Both the position numbers and the translations under genes were made by a program. From contig NZ_VSDO01000006.1 in NCBI RefSeq assembly GCF_008084145.1, positions 422,366 through 486,365 of the forward strand: DNA of 64,000 nucleotides. The letters run 5' to 3'. The stretch comes from Paenibacillus faecis (lineage in GTDB: Bacteria; Bacillota; Bacilli; Paenibacillales; Paenibacillaceae). Of the stretch, positions 10,967-18,720 are shown piece after piece; the stretch's first letter is position 1, and every line of letters starts with the position of its first letter. The notes beneath the pieces were generated by a model, which saw only the letters and a program-made list of their open reading frames with translations, searched no databases and had not been told where the DNA came from.

Positions 10967-11037
10967 TTGCTTTCCTCCTTAAACGTCCCTGCGGGGGCTG
11001 ATTAGTTCATTCTACCATGACGATTCAGATGAATAAA

Positions 11038-11066
11038 ATTATATTGTAGAAATTGGACGAGTTCAA
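11038..11066 (-). promoter_or_regulatory. SigA promoter of gatCAB
   Basis: Minus strand: TTGAAC at 11066-11061, 17-bp spacer, perfect TATAAT at 11043-11038. The leader to gatC is about 65 nt. Confidence 0.75.
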
Positions 11067-11115
11067 TCCGTTAACGCGAAACCTGGCGAAAGCCTGCGGA
11101 ACAGCGGAACATACG

Positions 11116-11143
11116 AAAAAGAGCCGGCATCGCCGGCTCTTTA
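11116..11143 (-). terminator. bidirectional terminator
   Basis: A 9-bp perfect stem (AGAGCCGGC / GCCGGCTCT) with a 3-nt loop, TTTTTCG on the minus-strand side. It overlaps the stop codon of the 127-aa gene and sits upstream of gatC. Confidence 0.85.
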
Positions 11144-11524
11144 TATCCATGCTCGCAAATTCACCTGTTTGATGAACTCGGCCTGAGACATAACTTCCTT
11201 TGTTGGTTCCTTCTGCCCATCCGCATCCTGATCGCCGCCATTCATTACATGCATAAACAGCTTCTCGTTATGCGTCGCCAGAGCGTAATCGATCAGCGCT
11301 TCCTTCGTAGTCCGCTCGGCTTCATACTCCAAAAGCAGTTCCTCGGACTCCACATCACTGGAGGGAACGTAGTAATTGCGTCCTGTCTTTGGAGCGCGGA
11401 TCACGTAATCAAACGCATTATCCGGATTACGGTCGTAAGCAATAACGTAGCCATATTCCCCAACAGGAAGATTCTGCTCAAAAGCATCTCCGACGATTAC
11501 GACTCTCTCTCCCAACTGCAGCAT
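11141..11524 (-). CDS. uncharacterised 127-aa protein
   Basis: Not recognised. A soluble acidic protein whose first 70 residues (LGERVVIVGDAFEQNLPVG, YGYVIAYDRNP, YYVPSSDVE) look like a small beta-barrel of the KOW/SH3 kind, followed by a helical region and a polar tail. No membrane segment or catalytic motif is visible. It has a good ribosome site (GGGAGGTAGACG) and its own terminator, and is upstream of and codirectional with gatCAB. Confidence 0.6.
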   Translation of the reverse strand: MLQLGERVVIVGDAFEQNLPVGEYGYVIAYDRNPDNAFDYVIRAPKTGRNYYVPSSDVESEELLLEYEAERTTKEALIDYALATHNEKLFMHVMNGGDQDADGQKEPTKEVMSQAEFIKQVNLRAWI

Positions 11525-11709
11525 CGTCTACCTCCCTGATTTATTCATAAGTTATTTTTCTATCCTACTAAAAAAATCGGAGATGGGCAACATTTTGCAG
11601 GGAAGTCGAGCCGGGAGCCGCGAAAATTTTAGGATTTGTTCAATTTTCATAGAAGCGCATGTCGATACCAGGCCAAAAGGGCGTTTCATACAGCCCGCCT
11701 CCCAGTAAA

Positions 11710-11850
11710 GCCGAGTGCATAGGAGCGAGTGACAGCGGCTCGAAGAGGCGCTATAAAGCCGAGTGCGTCGAAGCAAATGATAACGCCAAAGAGGCGCTTT
11801 CAAGCCGAGTGCTTCGGAGCGAGTAATAGCGGCCCAAAGAGGCGCTATTT
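11710..11850 (+). repeat. three tandem units of about 47 bp
   Basis: Units begin with GCCGAGTGC at 11710, 11758 and 11804 (steps of 48 and 46 bp) and run through (G/C)GGAGCGAGT, a variable AT(A)GCGGC block and GAGGCGCT(A/T)T. The third unit continues directly into the left arm of the palindromic element, so the two structures are joined. Confidence 0.8.
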
Positions 11851-12024
11851 TGTCGAATTTGGCTCACCGGAGGGAAATAGCGGTCTAAAAAGGCCTTATT
11901 TTTGTGTAAATCGAGCCAAATCGTGATTTTCGGGCCCGAGCGATTACAATAAGGCCTCAAATGACCACTATTATCCTCGCGAAGCCAAATTGGGCCTGAA
12001 TAGCGCCCCAAAAGGCCGCTAATG
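11824..12024 (+). repeat. palindromic interspersed element, copy 1
   Basis: An imperfect inverted repeat of about 200 bp. Outer arms: 11824-11864 pairs with 11983-12024 (shared blocks AGCCAAATT, AATAGCGCC, GGCCGCTA). Inner arms: 11876-11903 pairs with 11947-11975 (AATAAGGCCT...GACC(A/G)CTATT). The centre is near 11924. A homologous copy is at 43017-43215; the two share an identical 23-bp block (11841-11863 and 43032-43054). No reading frame is conserved. Confidence 0.85.
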
Positions 12025-12599
12025 CGGTAGCAGCTGGCTCGAAGCTTGGGCGGGTGCAATAATGCGGCAGCTGAGGGTTAGGGAATGCGTGTTTACGGCT
12101 TGTCGCAGGAGATCGGCGGACTTAAGATGGGGACATTCACTTTAAGGGAAGGAGTATAGCCAGTGAAAATTCCGAATCGTCGCTATGGGGATGTCCCTAT
12201 ACTGCGATCCCCAAAAAACGCAAAAAAAGAACGCAAACCGGGACAATTCCTCAGCTTGCGTGCTTCGCAGGGTTAACAATATTTATAGACATGATTCTAA
12301 CAAAGGACGGCAGGCTTGTCCAGTATTTTTGCACTTTTTGTGCAAAAATTTGTTGTAAAACCGCTTAAGAAGTCATTCGAATTGGCCATCGGCCAGCCCT
12401 CCCTTGGATCTCGGCAGATCGGCAAGGGCGTTTTGCGCTGTCATGGTGTCGAATTCGGCGGCTCCACATGGGCTAGCAGACTTACAGGCCGCATTCGACC
12501 GCAGTATAGGAAATTGCGGATGCGCCGAACGCCTTCGCCACAACGGTTTATGGGCGGCACCTGGCCAGGCTGGATGCCACGTCGGGGCGGGGCTCAAAA

Positions 12600-12788
12600 G
12601 ATGCAAATATGCAGGAATTTCCGCCAAATTGTCGAGCCGTCCTACAAATTGATGTAAAACTGCAGGAATTTCCGGCCAAAGACTAGAGAGCGCTCTTTTC
12701 ACGAGAAAAAGCCTGCAGATTTGCAGGAATTCTAAAAACTCAGCCCGATGCGAGCGAAAAAGATGCAGATTTGCAGGCATTTCCGACC
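12600..12788 (+). repeat. four-unit 16-mer repeat array, copy 1
   Basis: Four near-palindromic 16-mers related to (GA/CC)TGCAGATTTGCAGG begin at 12600, 12651, 12712 and 12762 (steps 51, 61, 50). Each is followed by (A/C)ATT(T/C) and usually CCG. The same four-unit architecture occurs inverted at 62233-62422 with steps 50, 61, 50, and the sequence between the units is partly conserved (AAAAAG before unit 4 in both). Confidence 0.85.
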
Positions 12789-12807
12789 ATAGGCTCGATT
12801 AAACGCA

Positions 12808-13437
12808 TCAACCCGAAACGTAAGGGTTGTTCGCCCGCTCGAATCCGATACTCGTTTTGGGACCATGGCCCGGATAGACCTTGGTTTCGTCGGCAAAACG
12901 GAACAAAGTGCCGCGAATCGAATTGTACAGGTCCGCCTCGCGCCCGCCGGGAAGATCCGTCCGCCCTACGCTCAATTTGAACAGGCAATCGCCCGAGAAC
13001 AAATCGTCGCCGCAAAGAAAACTCACGCTGCCCGGGGAATGTCCGGGCGTATGGTATACCGTAAACTCGTGGCCGATCAGCTTAATCTTCTGTCCTTCGG
13101 CCAAATCAAACTCCGCCGGTTCGCACGCGATCGGCCCCGTCACCGTCGGCCACATCAAGGAACCGTTCAGTTTAGGGCTCGTCAGCCACTCGCTTTCCAA
13201 AGGGTGCAAGTAAACCGGGCAGCCCTTAAGCTTCCGAATCTCCTCCACGCCGCCGATATGATCGAAATGGGCATGCGTCAACAATATCGCTTCAATCTCC
13301 AATCCTTCAATTCTCCGCAGCAGAGGACCCGGATTCATGCCGGGGTCGATAATAACGGCCCGACCGTCGTCGTCCCCCCGAAGCAGATAAGCGTTCGTTT
13401 GCAAAGGTCCCAAAGAAAAGCTCTCTATTCGCAGCAT
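12808..13437 (-). CDS. MBL-fold hydrolase, glyoxalase II-like
   Basis: 209 aa. The zinc-binding signature THAHFDH is at about residue 54, a further His is in HTPGHSPGS, an Asp in FSGDCLF and a His in VYPGHGP. Size and motif order fit the YqgX/hydroxyacylglutathione-hydrolase-like group found in Firmicutes, which may hydrolyse thioesters. Third gene of a DedA / thioredoxin-like / MBL operon; it starts 6 nt after the thioredoxin-like gene's stop. Confidence 0.85.
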   Translation of the reverse strand: MLRIESFSLGPLQTNAYLLRGDDDGRAVIIDPGMNPGPLLRRIEGLEIEAILLTHAHFDHIGGVEEIRKLKGCPVYLHPLESEWLTSPKLNGSLMWPTVTGPIACEPAEFDLAEGQKIKLIGHEFTVYHTPGHSPGSVSFLCGDDLFSGDCLFKLSVGRTDLPGGREADLYNSIRGTLFRFADETKVYPGHGPKTSIGFERANNPYVSG

Positions 13438-13443
13438 ATTATT

Positions 13444-14010
13444 CTACATTCCGGAGATCAGGGTGCGCAGCTCGCTGACGACCGAGGCGTTGACTCCGGC
13501 TCCTTCCTCATATTTCTCGGCCATCTTTTGGCGGACAGCTCCGATCTTCTCTTCATAATCTGGGGCCTCCCGGTCGGGATTCTCCTGTTTGAATTCCACC
13601 ATCAACTCCTGGACATGGGCAGGCCGGGGTCCCCAGTGTCCAAGCACGTAACCGCCCGTATCGGCAAAAATAACAACCGGAACCGAACGCCCGCCCATGG
13701 TTAGAAAGTGATCCATCAGATCCTGATGTTCTTCCAAAATAAACACTTCCGTCTTCCATCCGGCCGTTTCGAGCACCCGGAACACCACCGGTACATTGCG
13801 GACGACGTCTCCGCACCAATCCGCCGCGAGAATCAGCACCCGCACGTCATCCCGGTAATTCAAACTCTCGAAAAATTCACGGTCCTCATCCCGGATCCAG
13901 GCAAAATTCGCATACCCCGCGGCAAAAGTCTCCTTGTTCCGTTCCATGCCCTCCATAAATTGCCGGGGCGTGATGCCCTTTCCGAATTTGTAAGCGACGT
14001 TGACACTCAT
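13444..14010 (-). CDS. thioredoxin-like protein with a single active-site Cys
   Basis: 188 aa from the ATG at 14010 behind GAAAGGAG; the start overlaps the dedA-like stop as ATGA, indicating translational coupling. The fold matches the 'Thioredoxin_9' group of thioredoxin-family proteins: a helical N-terminus, then LILAADWCGDVV where CxxC would be, and a cis-proline loop GRSVPVVI. Only the first cysteine is kept (WCGDVV), so a dithiol reductase reaction is unlikely; a monothiol or binding role is inferred. Confidence 0.75.
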   Translation of the reverse strand: MSVNVAYKFGKGITPRQFMEGMERNKETFAAGYANFAWIRDEDREFFESLNYRDDVRVLILAADWCGDVVRNVPVVFRVLETAGWKTEVFILEEHQDLMDHFLTMGGRSVPVVIFADTGGYVLGHWGPRPAHVQELMVEFKQENPDREAPDYEEKIGAVRQKMAEKYEEGAGVNASVVSELRTLISGM

Positions 14011-14624
14011 TCCAATTCTCCTTTCTTTCGCGAGGTGCCGAACCATTTTACCAATAAATAAACGACAAGCAGCGCAAGGGCCACCAACAGAATCGGCATG
14101 ATATACGCCCCGGCTTTCTCATCGATGTGTTTCCAATTTTCGCCCAGCAGCATACCCAGGTATACAAACAATACCGTCCATGGGATTACCGCCAGCGTGG
14201 TCAACAGCAGAAACTTGCCGACCGGCATTTTGGCCATCCCCGCCGGGATCGATATCGCATGTCTTGCAACCGGAATAAACCGGGCCGTAAAAATAACGCC
14301 GGGACCGTATTTGAGAAACCACGCTTCGGACACATCGATATGTTTCTTCTGAATCAAAATGTACTTGCCGAATTTCTCCAAAATCGGCCGTCCGCCGTAG
14401 CGTCCGATCCAGTAAATGAACAGTTGGGCGACCACCCCGCCGACCACGCCAAAAAAGACCGCACCTACAAAATTAATCGTTTTGAGATGTACCAGATAAC
14501 CTCCATAGGCCAGTACGATTTCGCTGGGAATAACCTCAATCATCAGGCCGAGCATAATGCCGAAATACCCCAACTGCTGAATCCATTCAAAAAGAACGCC
14601 TATCACATTTGAAATCCATTCCAC
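14007..14624 (-). CDS. DedA family membrane protein
   Basis: 205 aa, with about five membrane segments and two re-entrant loops. The family signature is present: IEVIPSEIVLAYGG in the first loop, GRYGGRPILEKFGKY in the middle, and FTARFIPVARHAISIPAGMAKM in the second loop with the essential arginines. DedA proteins are undecaprenyl-phosphate or phospholipid flippases linked to envelope and membrane-potential homeostasis. First gene of a three-gene operon. Confidence 0.9.
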   Translation of the reverse strand: MEWISNVIGVLFEWIQQLGYFGIMLGLMIEVIPSEIVLAYGGYLVHLKTINFVGAVFFGVVGGVVAQLFIYWIGRYGGRPILEKFGKYILIQKKHIDVSEAWFLKYGPGVIFTARFIPVARHAISIPAGMAKMPVGKFLLLTTLAVIPWTVLFVYLGMLLGENWKHIDEKAGAYIMPILLVALALLVVYLLVKWFGTSRKKGELE

Positions 14625-14785
14625 CTTGCCGTCCCTCTTCCCCTACATTTAAGCGCAAGGCTCAAATGTCTTTTTTCACCAGTCTATTCTATCATAGCGG
14701 GGGACATGCATCCACTCGCCCGTCCCGGCCAAAGTGTCTCCCGAGCCGACGGGCGCATATGCTGTTTCAAGAAGGAGGCGGGAAC

Positions 14786-15097
14786 ATGAACAACAAACCG
14801 GGGAAACACGCCGCGGCTTTGCCGACCCCCAGAAAAATCCGCCGAAGCTGCAGCAAAGAGCTCTACCGCACAATCAAACGGCTCGGCGTATATATTCCCG
14901 AAGAACGAATCAAGCAAGGTGAGGAACTCTATTATAAAAAAGTGATCGGAAACCTGCTGTGGATCGGCGAAAATATCAGCAACCGAAAGGTGCTCGCGGA
15001 CTGGTGGGACGAAAGCGTCAGCGCCGAGCTCGCCGAATTGTGGCAAGTGGACCGGGACGCCCTCTCCAAAGCGTTTCGCCACGCGTTCGGCGGGTGA
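14786..15097 (+). CDS. uncharacterised 103-aa basic protein
   Basis: Function not recognised. The start at 14786 is set by AAGGAGGCGGGAAC; the frame is open further upstream but without a ribosome site. The protein is soluble and helical, with conserved-looking blocks LPTPRKIRRSCSKELYR, GEELYYKKVIGNLLWI and a C-terminal DALSKAFRHAFGG. It is divergent from the DedA operon. A similar small protein in Paenibacillus is, from memory, sometimes labelled 'dehydrogenase', but nothing in the sequence supports that. Confidence 0.65.
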   Translation: MNNKPGKHAAALPTPRKIRRSCSKELYRTIKRLGVYIPEERIKQGEELYYKKVIGNLLWIGENISNRKVLADWWDESVSAELAELWQVDRDALSKAFRHAFGG

Positions 15098-15150
15098 GGA
15101 GTCCCGGGAGGCGGCACGGCGGCTCAGCAGCACGGCGGCTCAGCGGCACG

Positions 15151-17355
15151 TCAGCGCGGGCGGGCGGAAGCCTCCCCGGGGCGGGGAGGCGGCAATCCGG
15201 CGGCCCCGGCCCGCAGCTTGCGGGCGAGAGCGACGGCTTCTGGAGTTAAACGGAAGCCCCTGTCATTGCGAAGCTGCCGGGTCTGCTCCGCCAGACGGTG
15301 GAAGCGCCGGAACGCTTCCATCCCCGCCGAAGCGGTGGAGGCCGCCTGCGGCAGCTTGCCCGCGCTTTTCAGCCTGTCCGCCAGCAGGCTGATGCCTTCC
15401 AGCGCCGCCGTCTGCACGGCACGGCTGTAGCGGTCGAGCTCCGCCGCGCGGCGGAGCGGACCGAGCGCGGCGGCATCCCCCTGCCGCGCAAGGGCAAAGC
15501 CCAGCGCGAGCGCTAGGCCGGGATGGCTCCGCTCGTAGGCCATCCCGCCGCGGAGCACCTCGGCCGCCGCTTCGGCTTCGAGCCGGCCGGCCAGCGCCAG
15601 GCGGAGCTCCGGCCGGGCCGGGGCCAGCGCGAGCGCCCGCTCCAGCAGCCGCGCGGACTCCGCCGCCGCCCGGACGCCAGGCGGGCCAACCTCCGCCAGC
15701 CGCTGCAGGCGAAGGCTTTCCGCCTGGCGGAAGGCGGACAACCCGCCCGTCAGCAGCACCGCCGCCAATCCCCCCGCCAGCAGCCGGTCAAGCTGAACGC
15801 GTCTTTTACCGTTCATGCGGTCGACCAACCTCCGCGTCTTCCCCGGCCTACGGCCGAATGAGCCGCCAGACGGCCCCAGCCCCCAGACCGCCAGCCATAG
15901 GACAAGCATCCAGTACAATCCGTAGCTCATGTCGAAGTCAACCGCGCTGTGCAGCAGCAAAACCAGGAAAGCCGGCAGCAGCCTGCCGGGCATACGGGAA
16001 CGCCGCATCCGGACAACGGCGAAACCCAGCCAGACGAGTAACGCCAGCAGCCCGATTCCCCCGAGATCAAGCGCCAGATCGAGATATCCGCTGTGCACCT
16101 CGTTTCCCACGTAAGGGCGACTCTGGACGGTGCGATGCAGCCACCGCCAGGTATCGCCTCCCCGGCCGAGCCACGGCCATTCACGCAGCAACCGCAGTGC
16201 GTCCGCATACATCTCGCCCCGGGCGAGCCAGGTAGCGGCACTATAGAGCCGTTCGCGCAAGCCGGCGAAGGCCAGCGCTGCACCGAGCGCGGCGGCAAGC
16301 ATAGCTGCAGGCACGGCCGCATGCAGCACGGCGCCTGCAGCTAAAGCGCCGCTCCCCCGGCGCCGGTCGCCGGGCGCCCCGAGCCGCTCGGCGCTGCGGG
16401 CCGCCAGCGCGGACAGCGCCGAAGCGGCCGCGAGCCCGGCGGCGAGCGCCAGCAGCCCGGGCAGCGCGGGCGGCGCCAGCTGCGCGGCGGCGAGCTGCCG
16501 GGCGAGCGGCGCGGCCACGGCCAAGGCGGCGGCGCTGTGCAGCGCGTAGCGCAGCCGTTCCCGGCCGCGCAGCAGCAGCCAGCCGGCGGCCCAGCCCGCG
16601 GCCGCGGCGGCGAACGCGCCGCGCGACTCCGTCAGCAGCAGCGCCAGGGCGAAGACCGGGGCCAGCGCGCCGGCCCCGCAGCCCCGCCAGCGCGCTGGCC
16701 GGGTGAAGGCGGCGCCCGGCATCCGGGCGAGGGCGGTCAGCCGCTCCAGCAGCGCGGCCGCCATCACGGCCCCGAAGGTGTTCGGGTACTGGAGCAGACC
16801 GCCCAGCCGGGCCCCCGCCGCGGCCACTTCGCGATCCGCCGTGCGCAGGATCGCCCCCGGGGCGGGCAGCAGCCCGTACACGGCCGCCAGCGCCGTGACC
16901 GCAAGCCCGCCGGTGACGAGCAGCCAGCCCCGCTCCAGATAGGCGGGGCCGCCCCGTCCCCTCCCCGCGGCCAGCAAACCCAAAGAAAAAGCCCCCAGAA
17001 ACAGCCAGTGGATGGACGCCAGAACCGTCGATTGGTAAGATACCGGACTCATCAGCAGCTGAATTCCGTAGAAGGAGGCGATGATAAAGGGACCGGCGAT
17101 GAGGGGCCAATCCCCGCCCGGAAGTGCGGCATCCCCTCCCCTACACCACGATTTCCTTAACAAGGCGACCATCGCTGCAGCCGCCGTCAGAAGCCATAGC
17201 GAAACCGGAACGAGCGTTAGAAGAGACGCCCGGTGAAACATGCCCCCGGTCAAGGCCAAAAAGGCGACCGTCCCCAAGACCGCTCCCCGAATCATCACGT
17301 CCGACCGTGACTTTATATTGAATCTTCCTGTTGCTCTCCGTTCCTGTCCGGCCAT
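15151..17355 (-). CDS. O-antigen ligase/polymerase-like membrane protein with C-terminal repeats
   Basis: 734 aa from the ATG at 17355 behind GGAGGGGAGGCT. About 12 hydrophobic segments cover residues 25-510. The loop GNEVHSGYLDLALDLGGIG resembles the catalytic-loop signature of Wzy_C/O-antigen ligases. The C-terminal 200 residues are Ala/Leu/Arg-rich and helical (LLERALALAPARPELRLALAGRLEAE), resembling TPR repeats. It probably polymerises or ligates a surface polysaccharide; the substrate is unknown. The central part (about 16,400-16,950) is extremely GC-rich, well above its neighbours, which may reflect codon bias in Ala/Leu/Arg runs rather than transfer. Confidence 0.7.
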   Translation of the reverse strand: MAGQERRATGRFNIKSRSDVMIRGAVLGTVAFLALTGGMFHRASLLTLVPVSLWLLTAAAAMVALLRKSWCRGGDAALPGGDWPLIAGPFIIASFYGIQLLMSPVSYQSTVLASIHWLFLGAFSLGLLAAGRGRGGPAYLERGWLLVTGGLAVTALAAVYGLLPAPGAILRTADREVAAAGARLGGLLQYPNTFGAVMAAALLERLTALARMPGAAFTRPARWRGCGAGALAPVFALALLLTESRGAFAAAAAGWAAGWLLLRGRERLRYALHSAAALAVAAPLARQLAAAQLAPPALPGLLALAAGLAAASALSALAARSAERLGAPGDRRRGSGALAAGAVLHAAVPAAMLAAALGAALAFAGLRERLYSAATWLARGEMYADALRLLREWPWLGRGGDTWRWLHRTVQSRPYVGNEVHSGYLDLALDLGGIGLLALLVWLGFAVVRMRRSRMPGRLLPAFLVLLLHSAVDFDMSYGLYWMLVLWLAVWGLGPSGGSFGRRPGKTRRLVDRMNGKRRVQLDRLLAGGLAAVLLTGGLSAFRQAESLRLQRLAEVGPPGVRAAAESARLLERALALAPARPELRLALAGRLEAEAAAEVLRGGMAYERSHPGLALALGFALARQGDAAALGPLRRAAELDRYSRAVQTAALEGISLLADRLKSAGKLPQAASTASAGMEAFRRFHRLAEQTRQLRNDRGFRLTPEAVALARKLRAGAAGLPPPRPGEASARPR

Positions 17356-17374
17356 AGCCTCCCCTCCTCGATAC

Positions 17375-17416
17375 AAAAAAACAAGCCAACACCTCAAGTG
17401 TTGACTTGTTTTTATC
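17375..17416 (-). terminator. bidirectional terminator
   Basis: Stem ACAAGCCAACAC / GTGTTGACTTGT (17381-17392, 17398-17409; one mismatch) with a 5-nt loop and a run of T on either side (minus-strand T run at 17380-17375). It separates the methyltransferase gene from the O-antigen-ligase-like gene downstream. Confidence 0.85.
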
Positions 17417-17481
17417 GCCTCAAACGCTTATCCCGCTTGATACGCCGGGACGAACTGCATGTCACCGGCTCTTTCGCTGCT

Positions 17482-18663
17482 TCATTTTCCTGCGGGGAGA
17501 AGGTCTCCGCAAGCTTTTTCGAGGTAAGGCACGGCGCTCAAAAAGTCCCGAAATGCGGCATATTCGTTCCATAAGCGCTCTCGTTCCGCGGCCGAAACCT
17601 CCCCCTTGACCGCCCGGATCAGTATGTTCTTCGGGGTGTGCTCCATGTCGATAAACTCAAGCAATTGGGTTTTGTAGCCGAGAATATCCAACAGCTTGGC
17701 CCGGATGGCGTCGGTCGCCAACGCGGAAAAGCGTTCCTTCAAGATGCCATGGGACAAAAGCGGCTCAAGCACCGGGCTTGCCACTTGCCCGAACAATTCG
17801 TGCTGGCAGCAAGGGACGGACAGGATCACCGACGCGTTCCAGCGAACGGCCTTCTCCAGCGCGGCGTCGGTCGCCGTATCGCAGGCGTGCAGGGTTACGA
17901 CCATATCGACTTCGCTCAATTCGTCATAGTCCGCAATATCCCCGACAAGAAAGCGCAAATTGCGGTATTGCAAATCTTTCGCCAGCATTCCGCAATGTTC
18001 GATGACATCCGATTTCAGATCGAGTCCGACGACATTCAACTCTCTTTGCAATTCGATCGACAAATAGTGATATAACGCGAACGTCAAATACGATTTGCCG
18101 CAGCCGAAGTCCACGATCGTTACCGGCCGGTTTTCGGGGAGGTGGGGAAGCACATCCTGGACCATTTCGAGGAACCGGTTGATCTGCCGGAATTTATCGT
18201 ACTTTTTGGCCAATACCTTGCCGTCCGCGTTCATAATTCCGAGCTCCACCAAGAACGGAACCGGCTTCCCTTCCTCAAGGATGTACTGTTTGGCCCGGTT
18301 ATGGGCGAGCGTCCCCGGTTTTTTGGTAGGGGACTTGGTCAGAATCGATACTTTGTACTTTTTGCTGATCAGCACCTGATAATCGGCTTGCGCCGTGCAC
18401 AGGAGCCCTTGGCGGAACGTCTCCGCGAACAGCTTCATAACGGCGGACTCGAGCTCCGCGGCCGGGATATTCTCATGAGTAACCTTTTTGCTGAAGTGAT
18501 AAGTGAACTGGTAATGAAGCGTGCCTTTAAGCAGGACCGGTTTGATGACGGTCTTGTTGTAACTGTCTTCCCCTTCCCCCGCCTTTCGGCGCTGGCTCAA
18601 TGTCGCGGAAATAAGCCCGCCCTGCTCCGAAATGTGACGTACCAGATTGCGTAATTCCTCCAT
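17482..18663 (-). CDS. class I SAM-dependent methyltransferase (METTL25/Methyltransf_32 type)
   Basis: 393 aa. A unique N-terminal domain of about 170 residues is followed by a Rossmann methyltransferase domain with motif I VDFGCGKSYLTFALY (about residue 187), an acidic loop VVGLDLK, and motif IV-like VTLHACDTATD followed by SVPCCQHEL. The CDTATD and PCCQHE blocks are typical of this family. The target is unknown (RNA or protein). Monocistronic, with a terminator downstream. Confidence 0.8.
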   Translation of the reverse strand: MEELRNLVRHISEQGGLISATLSQRRKAGEGEDSYNKTVIKPVLLKGTLHYQFTYHFSKKVTHENIPAAELESAVMKLFAETFRQGLLCTAQADYQVLISKKYKVSILTKSPTKKPGTLAHNRAKQYILEEGKPVPFLVELGIMNADGKVLAKKYDKFRQINRFLEMVQDVLPHLPENRPVTIVDFGCGKSYLTFALYHYLSIELQRELNVVGLDLKSDVIEHCGMLAKDLQYRNLRFLVGDIADYDELSEVDMVVTLHACDTATDAALEKAVRWNASVILSVPCCQHELFGQVASPVLEPLLSHGILKERFSALATDAIRAKLLDILGYKTQLLEFIDMEHTPKNILIRAVKGEVSAAERERLWNEYAAFRDFLSAVPYLEKACGDLLPAGK

Positions 18664-18720
18664 TAAGACCGCTCTCTTTCCAAAATGAGTTGAATTGATT
18701 AAACCAATACGGGCTGTGCT

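Larger units (their letters stand above)
11525..12807 (+). other. 1.28-kb gene-free region carrying repeats
   Basis: No credible gene. It holds, in order, a three-copy tandem repeat (11710-11850), a roughly 200-bp imperfect palindrome (11824-12024), a stretch with two GGGGA(C/T)-type motifs that may be remnants of a mobile element (about 12126-12210), a hairpin TTTTTGCAC/GTGCAAAAA at 12327-12349, and a four-unit repeat array (12600-12788). Open frames in it are translations of the repeats. Confidence 0.75.

Noticed and set aside
12316-12657. Open frames over the repeats (also 11751-12059, 12373-12780, 42810-43685, 62226-62539)
   Set aside because: They translate repeat units in several frames (CRNF/CKSAG-like words), lack ribosome sites and are not consistent between copies.
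12600-12788. CRISPR array
   Set aside because: Only four repeats, unequal steps, palindromic 16-mers, no cas genes and a second inverted copy with the same spacing. Spacers are partly alike between copies.
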